Source: G963708235 sp963708235
GTDB lineage: Bacteria > Actinomycetota > Acidimicrobiia > Spongiisociales > UBA5794
Length of the DNA stretch: 64,000 nucleotides
Direction of reading: 5' to 3'
NCBI GenBank assembly: GCA_963708235.1
Contig: OY970200.1
Coordinates: 2,728,001-2,792,000 of the forward strand
Below, piece by piece: positions 26,355-34,793 of the stretch (position 1 is its first letter; each line of letters opens with the position of its first letter). A program made the translations under genes and the position numbers. The notes beneath the pieces are model-generated. The model was not told where the DNA came from. It did no database searches and saw only the letters and a list, made by a program, of their open reading frames with translations.

Positions 26355-29300
26355 TCAGACGAACTGGATGGTGATCGTCTGGGTGCTGCCGTCGGCGAGG
26401 ACGATCTTGAGCAGCTGACAGGTCCCGGCGTACGCCACCGGACTCGCCACCCTCACGTCGTAGACGCCCCCGGCTCCGATCCGGGGACGGTGCGTCAGCG
26501 TCGCCGCCGTCTCCGCTCCACCGGAACACGCCTGCCACGACGGGTACCCGGCGGCGAAGATGTCGCTCCCGAAGTCACCACCGAGGCTGAACCGCACGGG
26601 GATCGCCGAACCGGCGTTCCTCAGGTTCGGGCTCTCGGTGCTCAGCGGAGGCAGGATCCCGGAGAAGTCGAACACCTCCAGGTCCAGACCGACGATCACC
26701 GGGTCATGATCCGAGGAGCGGAATGCGTTCGGCTCGAACAGCGCCTGCTGCGGTGGCAGCTTGAAGCTGATGTCGTAGTCGAGGATGTCCGGTTCGTCGG
26801 CGTTGATGTGCCACTCGGTGGCCCCGGTCACCTGATGCGCCATCGCCACCGGTGCCAGGGCATGGTCGAGATAACCCGCCTGCCCGTCGAAGACATAGCC
26901 GTAGGCGCGGTCTCCGCCGTAGTCGGCGATCAGGTTGGTCCAGTCATCGGGTGTGCCGGCCGTGTCGTCCGAACCGACCAGGATCGAGTCGATCGGGTCT
27001 TCCATGGCATAGGAGTTGAGGTCGCCGAGGATGAGGTAGTCCGCATCCCCGCTGTCGGTCGGATCCGACGCCAGCCAGTCCACCAGCGCCTCGGCAGCCG
27101 CCTTCCGGGTCAGGTTGCAGTTGCCCTGACCGTCCCCGGTGTCCGGGTCTCCGGCACATGCGGAGCCCTTCGACTTGAGGTGGTTGATCGTCGCCGTGAA
27201 CACGGCGCCGGTGGCGTTCTCCTCGAAAGTCTGCGCCAGCACCGGTCGGTTGGCGGTGTCGATGTAGCGGGGATCGACCGACTGGTCGAGAATGGCGTGG
27301 GCGCCCACCGGCGTCACCGCTCCCGGCCGATAGATGAACCCCTGCTTGATGGCATCGGTGCCGATGGTCCCGGTGGCGATGTAGGCGTAGGTCCCTGCGC
27401 CGAGCTGGTCGTTGAGACCGGCGACGACGTCGGCCATCGCCTCCACACCGGTGGTGTTCTCGATCTCGATCAGCCCGACCACGTCGGCGTCGATCCCGAC
27501 CAGGGCGGCGAGCAGCTTGGTGCGCTGGCGGGCCAACTCGGTCTGGTTGTCGGCACCGCGACACTCCTGGTTCAGCAACGGGCCGCAGATGTTCTGACCG
27601 GCGTCGATGGTGACGAAGTAGTTGAGCATGTTGAATGCCGCCACCCGCAGCCGGCCACCGATCTCGTCCGGCGCCGCCTGCCGCTCGTTCACCTCGGTGT
27701 ACGAGCCGTAGGCCGTCGGCTGGACCCGGTAGAGCCCGAAGGTGTGGTCGATCAAACCGGTCACCCCGGTGACGGTGTCTCCGCCACGGAACAGGTTGCT
27801 CAGGTTGAACACCTGACCATTGCCGCTGTGGATCGCCGGGTCGGGGTTCTGGTTGCTGCGGCCGTCGTCGATGGTGATCCGGCGCTTGGCGTACTCGGCG
27901 GCGAGCGCCTGGGCCGGGGCACCGGGTTCGACGATGTTGGTCGGGGTGTAGAACCGGGTCTCACCCGGCATCGGCAACCCGACCACCACCTCGTTGAACC
28001 GGTCGAAGTTGAAGTACTCGCTGATCACCAGGGTCTGGGTAAGCGACACCCGCATCCCCTCGTACCACTCCAGGTCGTTGGCGTCGGCCAGCGGGAAGGT
28101 GACCGGCGTGACCGCCGGGAGCGCCACCGACGCCGCACACACGACGAGCCCGGTCAGCGTCGAGAGCTGGGTCTGCGAGGAGCCGCTACCGGTGAACTCG
28201 GTGACGGTGCCCTGCACCCGCACCTGGTTGCCGACCTGGACGTCGGCCGCACCCGGGGAGAACACGAAGACTCCTTCCGAGGTGGCCGGGTTGCCATCGG
28301 CCTGGGCGTCCTCCTCCTGGACGTAGAACCCGTTGAGTTCCCCGCTGTCCGGCTGATCGTTGTTCTGGAAGTCGCCCACCACCACACCTTCGATGACGGC
28401 GCTGGTGCCGACCAGCGGACTGGTCGGTCCGGTGCCCTGGATGGTGTGGATCATCGTGGCCGGATCGCCACAGGCTCCGATCGGCGGCGGGCCGCCACCT
28501 CCACCGCTGTTGCGGGGGTTTGGAGCGCCGATGGTGAAGTCGGCGGCGTTGTCGTCGGTGTCGACGGCGCCGTTGCCATTGCGCAGCGCCGCCGTGGTGT
28601 TGCTCAGGTTGCCGGTGGGACCGGTTCCCTCGAAGCAGTTGGCGGCCGTGCCGTATCCGACGAAGTCGACGATGGGATCACCTGTCGGGCAGGTCCCGGT
28701 GAGGGCCACCGCCGTGGACGACAGCGCCACCTTGCCGGCACCCGCCGCCATGGCAGACGACCCGGTGGCATCCGGGGTCGGTAGCGGGGTGGTTCCGCCG
28801 GCACCGGCGGCCTGCTGGATCAGGTAGTACCCGCCTGCCGGGATCGAGCCCGACAGGGTGGTCACGGCCCAGGTCGATCCGGCCGACGAGGCGTACTGCA
28901 CCGACCAACCGGTGACGTTGACCGCGGAAGCCCCAGGATTGTGCAATTCGATGAAGTCGTGGGTGTAGGTGGCGCCCGCATTGCCGCCACCGCCGTACAC
29001 CTGACTCACGACGGGTCCGGTGGCCCCGCCGCCCCCGCCGCTGTTGCGCGGATTGGGTGAGCCGATCGTGAAGTCGGCAGCGTTGTTGTCGGTGTCGACG
29101 GCGCCGTTGTCATTGCGCAACGCCGCCGTGGTGTTGCTCAAGGTCGGCGTGGGCCCGGCGCCTTCGAAGCAGTTGGCCGCCGTGCCGTATCCGACAAAGT
29201 CGATCACGGGCAATCCAACGGGGCAGGAGGCCGACAGCGCCGTCGTGCCCTCCACCAGCGCCACCTTGCCGGCCGTCCCCGACATGGCCGTGGAGCCGGT

Positions 29301-29693
29301 AGCGTCCGGTGTCGGCAACGGGGTGGTCCCGCCGGCACCAGCCGCCTGCTGCACCAGGTAGTGGCCACCCGGAGCGATCGAGCCCGACAAGGTCGTCACC
29401 GACCACGTCGAACCCGCAGACGAGGCGTACTGCACCGACCAGCCGCTGAGGTCGACCGGCGCCGCCGTACGGTTGTACAGCTCGATGAAGTCATGGGTGT
29501 AGGTCGCCCCCGCATTCCCCCCACCGCCGTAGACCTGGCTCACCACGACATGACCTACCGCGGCCGTGGCCTGGTCAGCGGATGCGGCGGCCGTCGGTGG
29601 CATCCCGATCACGGCGGTGACAAACAGCAAGGTCGCCGCGGCGACCAGTAGCAGGCGCCGTGTCAGGCCCGGCTCTCTCCTCGAATACTCCAT
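26355..29693 (-). CDS. secreted ExeM/NucH-type endonuclease with two lamin-tail domains
   Basis: A 1112-residue exported nuclease. Order: signal peptide (RRLLLVAAATLLFVTAVIG then a likely cut after AAA-SA near residue 38); two near-identical lamin-tail domains (about residues 51-226 and 228-405, each SQVYGGGGNAGATYTHDFIEL to NPRNSGGGGG); an OB-fold-like region (GVFVFSPGAADVQVGNQVRV); an endonuclease/exonuclease/phosphatase domain from about residue 680 (RVAAFNMLNYF, EIENT, LGDLNSYAMEDP, RSSDHDPVI); and a C-terminal sandwich domain (GSAIPVRFSLGGDFGSD). It probably degrades extracellular DNA for nutrients or biofilm turnover. ATG 29693 has AGGGG nine bases upstream. Divergent from the unassigned gene at 30041. 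Confidence 0.9.
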   Translation of the reverse strand: MEYSRREPGLTRRLLLVAAATLLFVTAVIGMPPTAAASADQATAAVGHVVVSQVYGGGGNAGATYTHDFIELYNRTAAPVDLSGWSVQYASSAGSTWSVTTLSGSIAPGGHYLVQQAAGAGGTTPLPTPDATGSTAMSGTAGKVALVEGTTALSASCPVGLPVIDFVGYGTAANCFEGAGPTPTLSNTTAALRNDNGAVDTDNNAADFTIGSPNPRNSGGGGGATGPVVSQVYGGGGNAGATYTHDFIELHNPGASAVNVTGWSVQYASSAGSTWAVTTLSGSIPAGGYYLIQQAAGAGGTTPLPTPDATGSSAMAAGAGKVALSSTAVALTGTCPTGDPIVDFVGYGTAANCFEGTGPTGNLSNTTAALRNGNGAVDTDDNAADFTIGAPNPRNSGGGGGPPPIGACGDPATMIHTIQGTGPTSPLVGTSAVIEGVVVGDFQNNDQPDSGELNGFYVQEEDAQADGNPATSEGVFVFSPGAADVQVGNQVRVQGTVTEFTGSGSSQTQLSTLTGLVVCAASVALPAVTPVTFPLADANDLEWYEGMRVSLTQTLVISEYFNFDRFNEVVVGLPMPGETRFYTPTNIVEPGAPAQALAAEYAKRRITIDDGRSNQNPDPAIHSGNGQVFNLSNLFRGGDTVTGVTGLIDHTFGLYRVQPTAYGSYTEVNERQAAPDEIGGRLRVAAFNMLNYFVTIDAGQNICGPLLNQECRGADNQTELARQRTKLLAALVGIDADVVGLIEIENTTGVEAMADVVAGLNDQLGAGTYAYIATGTIGTDAIKQGFIYRPGAVTPVGAHAILDQSVDPRYIDTANRPVLAQTFEENATGAVFTATINHLKSKGSACAGDPDTGDGQGNCNLTRKAAAEALVDWLASDPTDSGDADYLILGDLNSYAMEDPIDSILVGSDDTAGTPDDWTNLIADYGGDRAYGYVFDGQAGYLDHALAPVAMAHQVTGATEWHINADEPDILDYDISFKLPPQQALFEPNAFRSSDHDPVIVGLDLEVFDFSGILPPLSTESPNLRNAGSAIPVRFSLGGDFGSDIFAAGYPSWQACSGGAETAATLTHRPRIGAGGVYDVRVASPVAYAGTCQLLKIVLADGSTQTITIQFV
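28481..29543 (-). repeat. tandem duplication of lamin-tail domain coding sequence
   Basis: Two adjacent copies of roughly 530 bases (about 29543-29011 and 29010-28481) in the nuclease gene encode domains that are mostly identical, including long identical stretches around the VYGGGGN, WSVQYASSAGSTW and GYGTAANCFEG motifs. This looks like a fairly recent in-frame duplication or ongoing homogenisation. Confidence 0.8.
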
Positions 29694-30040
29694 CTCGGAT
29701 ATCCCCTCTCGATGATCCTGTTGCGCCGTGCGGCTCCAGCGTGATCGACGCATCGGCGTGACGCAGGCGTCGATGCGCGGTGGACCCCGTCAGACAACTA
29801 CCCCGGGGTGCCCCCGAGATGGTGTCGGGTTGACCACCGGATGAACGTACTGCCCGCCCACCGTCCCCAAACCTACCGGGCCGGAGCCACCGACGCCGCG
29901 ATGACCCGCACTTTGTAGTCGACGGCGGTCAATCGTGTATCTGGCGGACCGACGTCGACTCCTCTCGGATAACGCCGCCGAACCATGGCGGCGTGGACTG
30001 CCCTGCCTCCTCGGCAGGGCCGTACGATGAGGGGGCGACC
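29694..30040. promoter_or_regulatory. divergent intergenic region with two hairpins
   Basis: 347 bases between two divergent genes. Two perfect 8-bp inverted repeats sit side by side just before the right-hand gene: ACGCCGCC/GGCGGCGT (29972-29979, 29987-29994) and GCCCTGCC/GGCAGGGC (30000-30007, 30013-30020). TACGAT at 30023-30028 follows directly and may be its -10 box. The pair could be an operator or a structured leader. The rest shows nothing clear. Confidence 0.4.
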
Positions 30041-32203
30041 ATGTCGCAACGCTCAGCGGATACCGCATCCGCAAAACGGGTCGAACCGACCCGCACCCAG
30101 TTCCGCAGCCTTCTGGCGGCGAACCCCAACTACTTCGGCAACCTGCCGGAGTTCGGGTTCAAAGCGGTCAAGAAGATTGCCGGCAACACCACCTACGAGG
30201 AGCTGACCTCGGTCGGCTACCTCCCGAGCAAGGGACTTCTCGAAGCGACGATCGACGTCAAGCAGTCCGCCGGGTACGGCGGGGGGTTGTGCGGAGACGG
30301 GTCGCTCGAGCATGTCCGCTTCTATGTCGATCTGGGCGGGGGATGGACCGATGCCGGGACCACCGCGGCCAAGGTCCACGACATCGCCGCCGGCAAGGAC
30401 TGCGCCGGGAAGGCAGAGCACCCGCTCAGCTTCTCCGTCGAGTTGCCGTACCAGCCGCGTCGTCGCTGGTGTACCGCCCCGCAGCTTCCGAAGGTGCGGG
30501 CAATCCTGTCGTGGAACCTGGAGCCACCTCCCGGGCAGCCCGACTGGACACCTGTCTACGGCAACGTGCAGGAGACCCACATCCAGATCGCCAAGGGATT
30601 CTTCCTCAGCGACTGGGTGTTCACTCTGATCGAGAGCGACATCAAGATCCCGAAGGAGCTGCTGGCGACGCTTCCGCTGCCCGAGCCCCTTCCCGACCCC
30701 TTCCCCGGACCGCTACCCGGGCCGGGACCGTTCCCACCGGAACCGTTCCCTCCCGGTCCGTTCCCACCGGAACCATTCCCTGAACCGGGTCCTGGCGGTC
30801 CTCCCCTGCCGAAGAAGCTGGAACTCGCCGAACTGACCCAGCTCTATGCCAAAGAGGTGACCCGCGGCAAACCGAAGTTCACCGTGGAGCCCGAGCGGTT
30901 TGCGTTCGCCGAGTTGCAGCCGATGATGACCAAGTCCCTCCCGCTGTCGGCCGTGACCGGGTTCAACCTGAGCATGACCAAGTTGGAGCTCGACATCGGC
31001 GCCATCGTCGCCGCCATCGACAAGACCAAGGGCAACGTCAGCTACGAGGAACTCGAGGACCTCGGTCTCGATCGCGCCAAGCGACAGATCGTCGCCACCT
31101 ACCGCGTCAAGCAGGCAAGCGGATTCTCCGGCGGTCTGTGCACGGCAGGAAGCACCGAGTACGTCGCCTTCTGGGCGGACTGGGGTGACGACTGCTCGTG
31201 GACCTACCTGGGTACCGAACAGGTGTCGGCCTACGACTTCACGTCGCTTCCCACCGGCGGGTTGTCGTACTCGGCGGTCCTCCCGGTGGACCTCGACGGA
31301 TGGTTGACCGGTTGCGAGGAACCGCGTGTGGCACGGATCCGGGCGGTGCTGTCGTGGAACAGCCCCCCTTCGACGACGGACCCCGACGCCGTCCCGACCT
31401 GGGGAAACCGGCTCGACGCCCATGTGCTGCTTCCGGCAACGGCATCGAGTGGCAACCTGCGCGTCATCGGCGGGATCCAGGTGGAGGACATCCACGACGT
31501 CACCGGGTACACCCTGCCCGATGCGGAGTTCCAGGATGTCCCCTTCAAGGCCGACGCCCTCGGTCGACCCTGCCCGTTCGGTGGCACCGTGGTCGTGCGC
31601 GGCCCGGAGGTTCCCGGTGGTCGATATCGAATCTGGGTCACGGTCGACGGCGGCCCCGAGCAGCTCCTGGTGGCGCCGGTCCGGGTCAACCCCTGGGGTG
31701 GATCCCCGTTCTGGCACAGCCCGGATGCCGATCTGTGGTTCTCGTACCTGGGATTCCTCAGCAACCCGAGCGGGGTGCTGGCGGCGTGGCCGTCGCAGGG
31801 CGAACTGGCCGTGATCCGGCTCGAGGTCGAAGGTCTCGGCAGCGAGTCGCAGCGGGTCCGGATCGACAACACCCAGCCGGAGGTCGAGGTCGCCATCACC
31901 GATCCGATCGGTGACTGTGGCCTCATCGGCCCGGGCACCATGATGTCCGGCACCGTCACCGCAACCGACACCCACCTCGGGAGTTGGTCACTGGTGATGG
32001 ACGGTGGCCCTGCGTCCTTCCCGGCGGTCGGGATCGCCTCGGGAAGCACCAACGTCTCCGGACTGGTGTGGACCACGGCGGGTCCGTCGGAACAGTGCGG
32101 GTATGTGGTGCAGGTCGGAGCGGTCGACCGCTCGATCGTCAACAGCTCGTACGGGGCACACAACCAGCGGTGGAAGGACATCGGGTTCTGTGTGATCGTC
32201 TGA
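30041..32203 (+). CDS. unassigned two-repeat protein with proline-rich linker
   Basis: A 720-residue protein I do not recognise as a named family. Two diverged repeats of about 135 residues (about 47-183 and 330-464) share a YEEL segment, VKQ-x-(S/A)-G-(Y/F)-x-GGLC, an EHVRFY/EYVAFW strand, a conserved late Cys (144, 425), and RAILSWN/RAVLSWN followed by Pro-Pro and a (V/P)xxGN turn. They are joined by a proline-rich linker (about 211-257, PFPPEPFPPGPFPPEP). The C-terminal 250 residues look beta-rich, Ig-like. No signal peptide or membrane helix is seen. ATG 30041 has GAGGGGG (30029-30035) upstream. It is followed by a good terminator, so it is transcribed alone. Confidence 0.75.
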   Translation: MSQRSADTASAKRVEPTRTQFRSLLAANPNYFGNLPEFGFKAVKKIAGNTTYEELTSVGYLPSKGLLEATIDVKQSAGYGGGLCGDGSLEHVRFYVDLGGGWTDAGTTAAKVHDIAAGKDCAGKAEHPLSFSVELPYQPRRRWCTAPQLPKVRAILSWNLEPPPGQPDWTPVYGNVQETHIQIAKGFFLSDWVFTLIESDIKIPKELLATLPLPEPLPDPFPGPLPGPGPFPPEPFPPGPFPPEPFPEPGPGGPPLPKKLELAELTQLYAKEVTRGKPKFTVEPERFAFAELQPMMTKSLPLSAVTGFNLSMTKLELDIGAIVAAIDKTKGNVSYEELEDLGLDRAKRQIVATYRVKQASGFSGGLCTAGSTEYVAFWADWGDDCSWTYLGTEQVSAYDFTSLPTGGLSYSAVLPVDLDGWLTGCEEPRVARIRAVLSWNSPPSTTDPDAVPTWGNRLDAHVLLPATASSGNLRVIGGIQVEDIHDVTGYTLPDAEFQDVPFKADALGRPCPFGGTVVVRGPEVPGGRYRIWVTVDGGPEQLLVAPVRVNPWGGSPFWHSPDADLWFSYLGFLSNPSGVLAAWPSQGELAVIRLEVEGLGSESQRVRIDNTQPEVEVAITDPIGDCGLIGPGTMMSGTVTATDTHLGSWSLVMDGGPASFPAVGIASGSTNVSGLVWTTAGPSEQCGYVVQVGAVDRSIVNSSYGAHNQRWKDIGFCVIV

Positions 32204-32212
32204 GACCAGATC

Positions 32213-32245
32213 CATGGGGGGCGCCCCTCCCGGGCGCTCCCCATG
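32213..32245 (+). terminator. hairpin terminator after the two-repeat protein gene
   Basis: A stem of 14 pairs including one G-T (CATGGGGGGCGCCC from 32213, GGGCGCTCCCCATG to 32245) with a five-base loop, ten bases after the stop. Confidence 0.7.
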
Positions 32246-32370
32246 ACCACTGGCCCGCCGGCAACCTTCGCCACCCCCACCCCACCCACCTGGATAGATA
32301 GGTAAGTAGCAAACCGGCTTTAGGGTATGACGGGTGCGCTATCGTGGAACCTCGCAGATCGAGGAATGCG

Positions 32371-33102
32371 ATGCCCACGACGAGCAACAACCTGGCCCGG
32401 TCCGCCTTTGCCGACGGCGTCCGTTCGGTGGCGCCCATGCTGCTCGGTGTGGTGCCGTTCGGGTTGATCGTCGGTGTGGCCGCATCGAGTGCCGCCATCG
32501 GTGCCTTCCCCGCCTGGGCGACCTCCTTTCTGATCTTTGGTGGCTCGTCGCAGCTCGCCACCATCGAGCTCACCAACTCCGGGACCACCGCCATCGTGGT
32601 GATCGCCACGGCACTCGTGATCAACGCCCGCCATCTGATGTACTCGGCGACGCTGGCCGAGGATTTCCAGGACTTTCCCAGAAGGTGGCGGTACGGACTG
32701 CCCTACCTGATGACCGACCAGGCCTTTGCCATGTCGGCCGTCCGCTACACCACCACCGACGACCCGGTCTACAAGCGGTGGTTCTTCCTGGGTGCCGGTC
32801 TCTGTCTGTGGACGCCATGGCAGTTCACCACGGGAATCGGGACGCTGGTCGGTACCCAGATCCCCTCGGAATGGTCGCTCGACTTCGTGATCCCGCTGGT
32901 CTTCATGGTCCTGCTGATCACCGCCATCAAGGACCGGCCCGGGGTGGTGGCAGCCGTGGTCGCCGCCGTCATCGCCATCGTGGCCCGCACCATGCCCTAC
33001 AACACGGGGCTTCTGGTTGCCGCCGCCGCCGGGATCGCCGCCGGGGTGATCGCCGAGCGTCTGGTGCCGGGACGGGTGGGGCGAGAGGAGACGGGCCGAT
33101 GA
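32371..33102 (+). CDS. azlC: AzlC-family amino-acid exporter, large subunit
   Basis: A 243-residue membrane protein of the AzlC/YgaZ family, which with AzlD exports branched-chain amino acids or related compounds. The family core is visible: GVRSVAPMLLGVVPFGLIVG, then FLIFGGSSQLATIEL, ALVINARHLMYSA and PYLMTDQAFAMS. At least seven hydrophobic helices are present. ATG 32371 has GAGGA five bases upstream; an in-frame GTG at 32344 lacks one. The stop overlaps the azlD start by four bases. TAGGGT at 32321-32326 is a possible -10 box. Confidence 0.9.
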   Translation: MPTTSNNLARSAFADGVRSVAPMLLGVVPFGLIVGVAASSAAIGAFPAWATSFLIFGGSSQLATIELTNSGTTAIVVIATALVINARHLMYSATLAEDFQDFPRRWRYGLPYLMTDQAFAMSAVRYTTTDDPVYKRWFFLGAGLCLWTPWQFTTGIGTLVGTQIPSEWSLDFVIPLVFMVLLITAIKDRPGVVAAVVAAVIAIVARTMPYNTGLLVAAAAGIAAGVIAERLVPGRVGREETGR

Positions 33103-33413
33103 ATCCGTGGCTGCTCATCGCCATCATCGGGATCGGGACCTACCTGATGCGGCTGTCGTTCGTGGCGTTGTTCGGTCGCCAGGGTGCTCCCGCCGCCCTG
33201 GAGGCGCCGCTGCGATATGTGGCGCCGGCGGTGCTCGCCGCCCTGGTCGCTCCTGCGGTGGTGGCACCGGGTGGCGTCTTCGATGTGGGAACGGGCAACC
33301 CGAGGGTGCTGGCGATGCTGGTGGCGATCGCCGTGGCAGCGAAGACCAAGTCGGTCATCTGGACCATCGCCGCCGGGATGGGCGCCCTCTGGCTCCTCCA
33401 GGGGATTCTCTGA
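33099..33413 (+). CDS. azlD: AzlD-family amino-acid exporter, small subunit
   Basis: A 104-residue protein with three or four hydrophobic helices (LLIAIIGIGTYLMRLSFVAL, a middle AVLAALVAPAVV helix and a final VIWTIAAGMGALWLL helix), the size and pattern of AzlD/YgaH. It pairs with AzlC to form the exporter. The ATG overlaps the azlC stop (ATGA), giving coupled translation. It converges with the disulfide oxidoreductase gene, whose stop lies 18 bases beyond; a short inverted repeat GACCGG/CCGGTC (33417-33433) sits at that junction. Confidence 0.9.
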   Translation: MNPWLLIAIIGIGTYLMRLSFVALFGRQGAPAALEAPLRYVAPAVLAALVAPAVVAPGGVFDVGTGNPRVLAMLVAIAVAAKTKSVIWTIAAGMGALWLLQGIL

Positions 33414-33431
33414 GTCGACCGGAACAGCCGG

Positions 33432-34793
33432 TCAGCCGTCGAAGCGGCGCCGGGCCTGGCCGACCACCACATCCCAGATCCCCGACAAGGTGGGAAACGG
33501 CGGGATGGCAAGGGCGAGGTCGTCGACGGTGAGGCGGTTGGCGATGGCGATGGTGGCGGCATGCAGCATCTCGGCGGCGGTCGGCCCGACGAAGGTGGCG
33601 CCGATCAGCCGTCGTTCCCGGTCGAAGACCGCAACCACCGCACCGTCCACGTCCTCTCCCATCGTCGCCGCCGCCGCGGTGTCCCCGAGATCGGCCTCCA
33701 CGACCACCCCGCCGTCAGGTACGTCGACGGATCGGATCCCGACGCTCGCCACCTGGGGAGCGGTGAACACCACCGACGGCGCCCGCTCGCCCGAGATCTG
33801 TTCGACCACCGAACGGCGGCCCTCCCCGGTCAACGTCCCGACCACGACATCGGCCTGGGCATTGGCCATGTGGGTGTACATCCCGTCGGCGGCGGCGTCG
33901 CCGATCACGAACAACCCGGGTGCGGCGCGGTAACACCCGTCGAGATCGGGGGCTTCCGGATCGATCCCGGCGGTCTCGAGCCCGATCCCGCCGAGCCGTG
34001 GTCGCCGACCCACCGCCACCGCCAGTCGCACGGTGCGGTGCTCCCGGCCGGAACGGAGCCGGAGCACCATCTCCTCGCCGTCGGTGCGGACCGCTTCGAC
34101 CGGGTCTGCCAGCACCACCTCGACCCCGAGGTCGGTCATCGCCGCTCCCACCAGACGACCGGCCGCGGGCTCGTGGCGGTCGAGGAGCCGTTCGGCATCG
34201 TGGATCACCGTGACCGATGAACCGAGCGCCGCATAGGCCTGGGCCAACTCGCAGCCGATGATCCCGCCACCGACGAGGGTCAGCGACTCGGGGATCTCGC
34301 CGAGAACCGTCAGATCGTCACTGGTCAGATAGGCGACACCGTCGAGGCCTTCGATGGCGGGACGGACGGTCTCGGCCCCGGTGGCCAAGATCACCGCCTC
34401 GGTGGCCTCCAGGACCCGGTCCGCCGCATCGATCACGACCCGGGTCGCCCCGTCGAGACGCCCCCGACCGCGCACTAGCGTGATCCCCTCATCGGCCAGC
34501 CGTCCGGCACGACGCCCGTCGTCGAGATGGCGTACCAGGGTGTCCCGCCACGCCAGGAGCGGCCCCGGGTCAACCGGCGGAATCCCGAGTCCCGGCACCG
34601 GCGCCGCTTCGGCCCGGATGTGGGCGGGTCGGAGCAGCGCCTTGGAGGGGATGCAGGCGAGATATGGGCAGACTCCGCCGACCAACGCCTCTTCCACCAC
34701 CGCCACCGAACGACCCTGGCGTGCGAGCAGCACACTGCTGCGCTCACCCGCAGACCCGGCGCCGAGCACCACGATGTCGAACGGTTCGGTCAA
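33432..34793 (-). CDS. FAD-dependent pyridine nucleotide-disulfide oxidoreductase
   Basis: A 453-residue flavoprotein. FAD loop GAGSAGERSS is near residue 11, the redox-active pair is in GGVCPYLACIPSK (Cys-x4-Cys) near residues 40-52, the NAD(P) loop GGGIIGCELA near residue 174 and the second FAD motif FVIGDAAADGMY near residue 295. The C-terminal dimer motif is PPFPTLSGIW: the His-Pro and Glu that dihydrolipoamide dehydrogenases use there are absent, so a lipoamide role is unlikely and the group is closer to mercuric-reductase-like proteins. Its ATG overlaps the XdhC-type gene stop (ATGA), tying it to the Mo-enzyme maturation operon. Confidence 0.85.
   Translation of the reverse strand: MTEPFDIVVLGAGSAGERSSVLLARQGRSVAVVEEALVGGVCPYLACIPSKALLRPAHIRAEAAPVPGLGIPPVDPGPLLAWRDTLVRHLDDGRRAGRLADEGITLVRGRGRLDGATRVVIDAADRVLEATEAVILATGAETVRPAIEGLDGVAYLTSDDLTVLGEIPESLTLVGGGIIGCELAQAYAALGSSVTVIHDAERLLDRHEPAAGRLVGAAMTDLGVEVVLADPVEAVRTDGEEMVLRLRSGREHRTVRLAVAVGRRPRLGGIGLETAGIDPEAPDLDGCYRAAPGLFVIGDAAADGMYTHMANAQADVVVGTLTGEGRRSVVEQISGERAPSVVFTAPQVASVGIRSVDVPDGGVVVEADLGDTAAAATMGEDVDGAVVAVFDRERRLIGATFVGPTAAEMLHAATIAIANRLTVDDLALAIPPFPTLSGIWDVVVGQARRRFDG

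Noticed and set aside
26265..28784. 839-codon plus-strand open frame opposite the secreted nuclease
   Set aside because: Composition is Arg/Gly/Val-rich antisense sequence with no motif; the minus strand encodes a clear nuclease with signal peptide and catalytic residues.
33432..34793. Calling the flavoprotein a dihydrolipoamide dehydrogenase
   Set aside because: The C-terminal His-Pro and Glu needed for lipoamide chemistry are replaced (FPTLSGIW), and no 2-oxoacid dehydrogenase genes are near.
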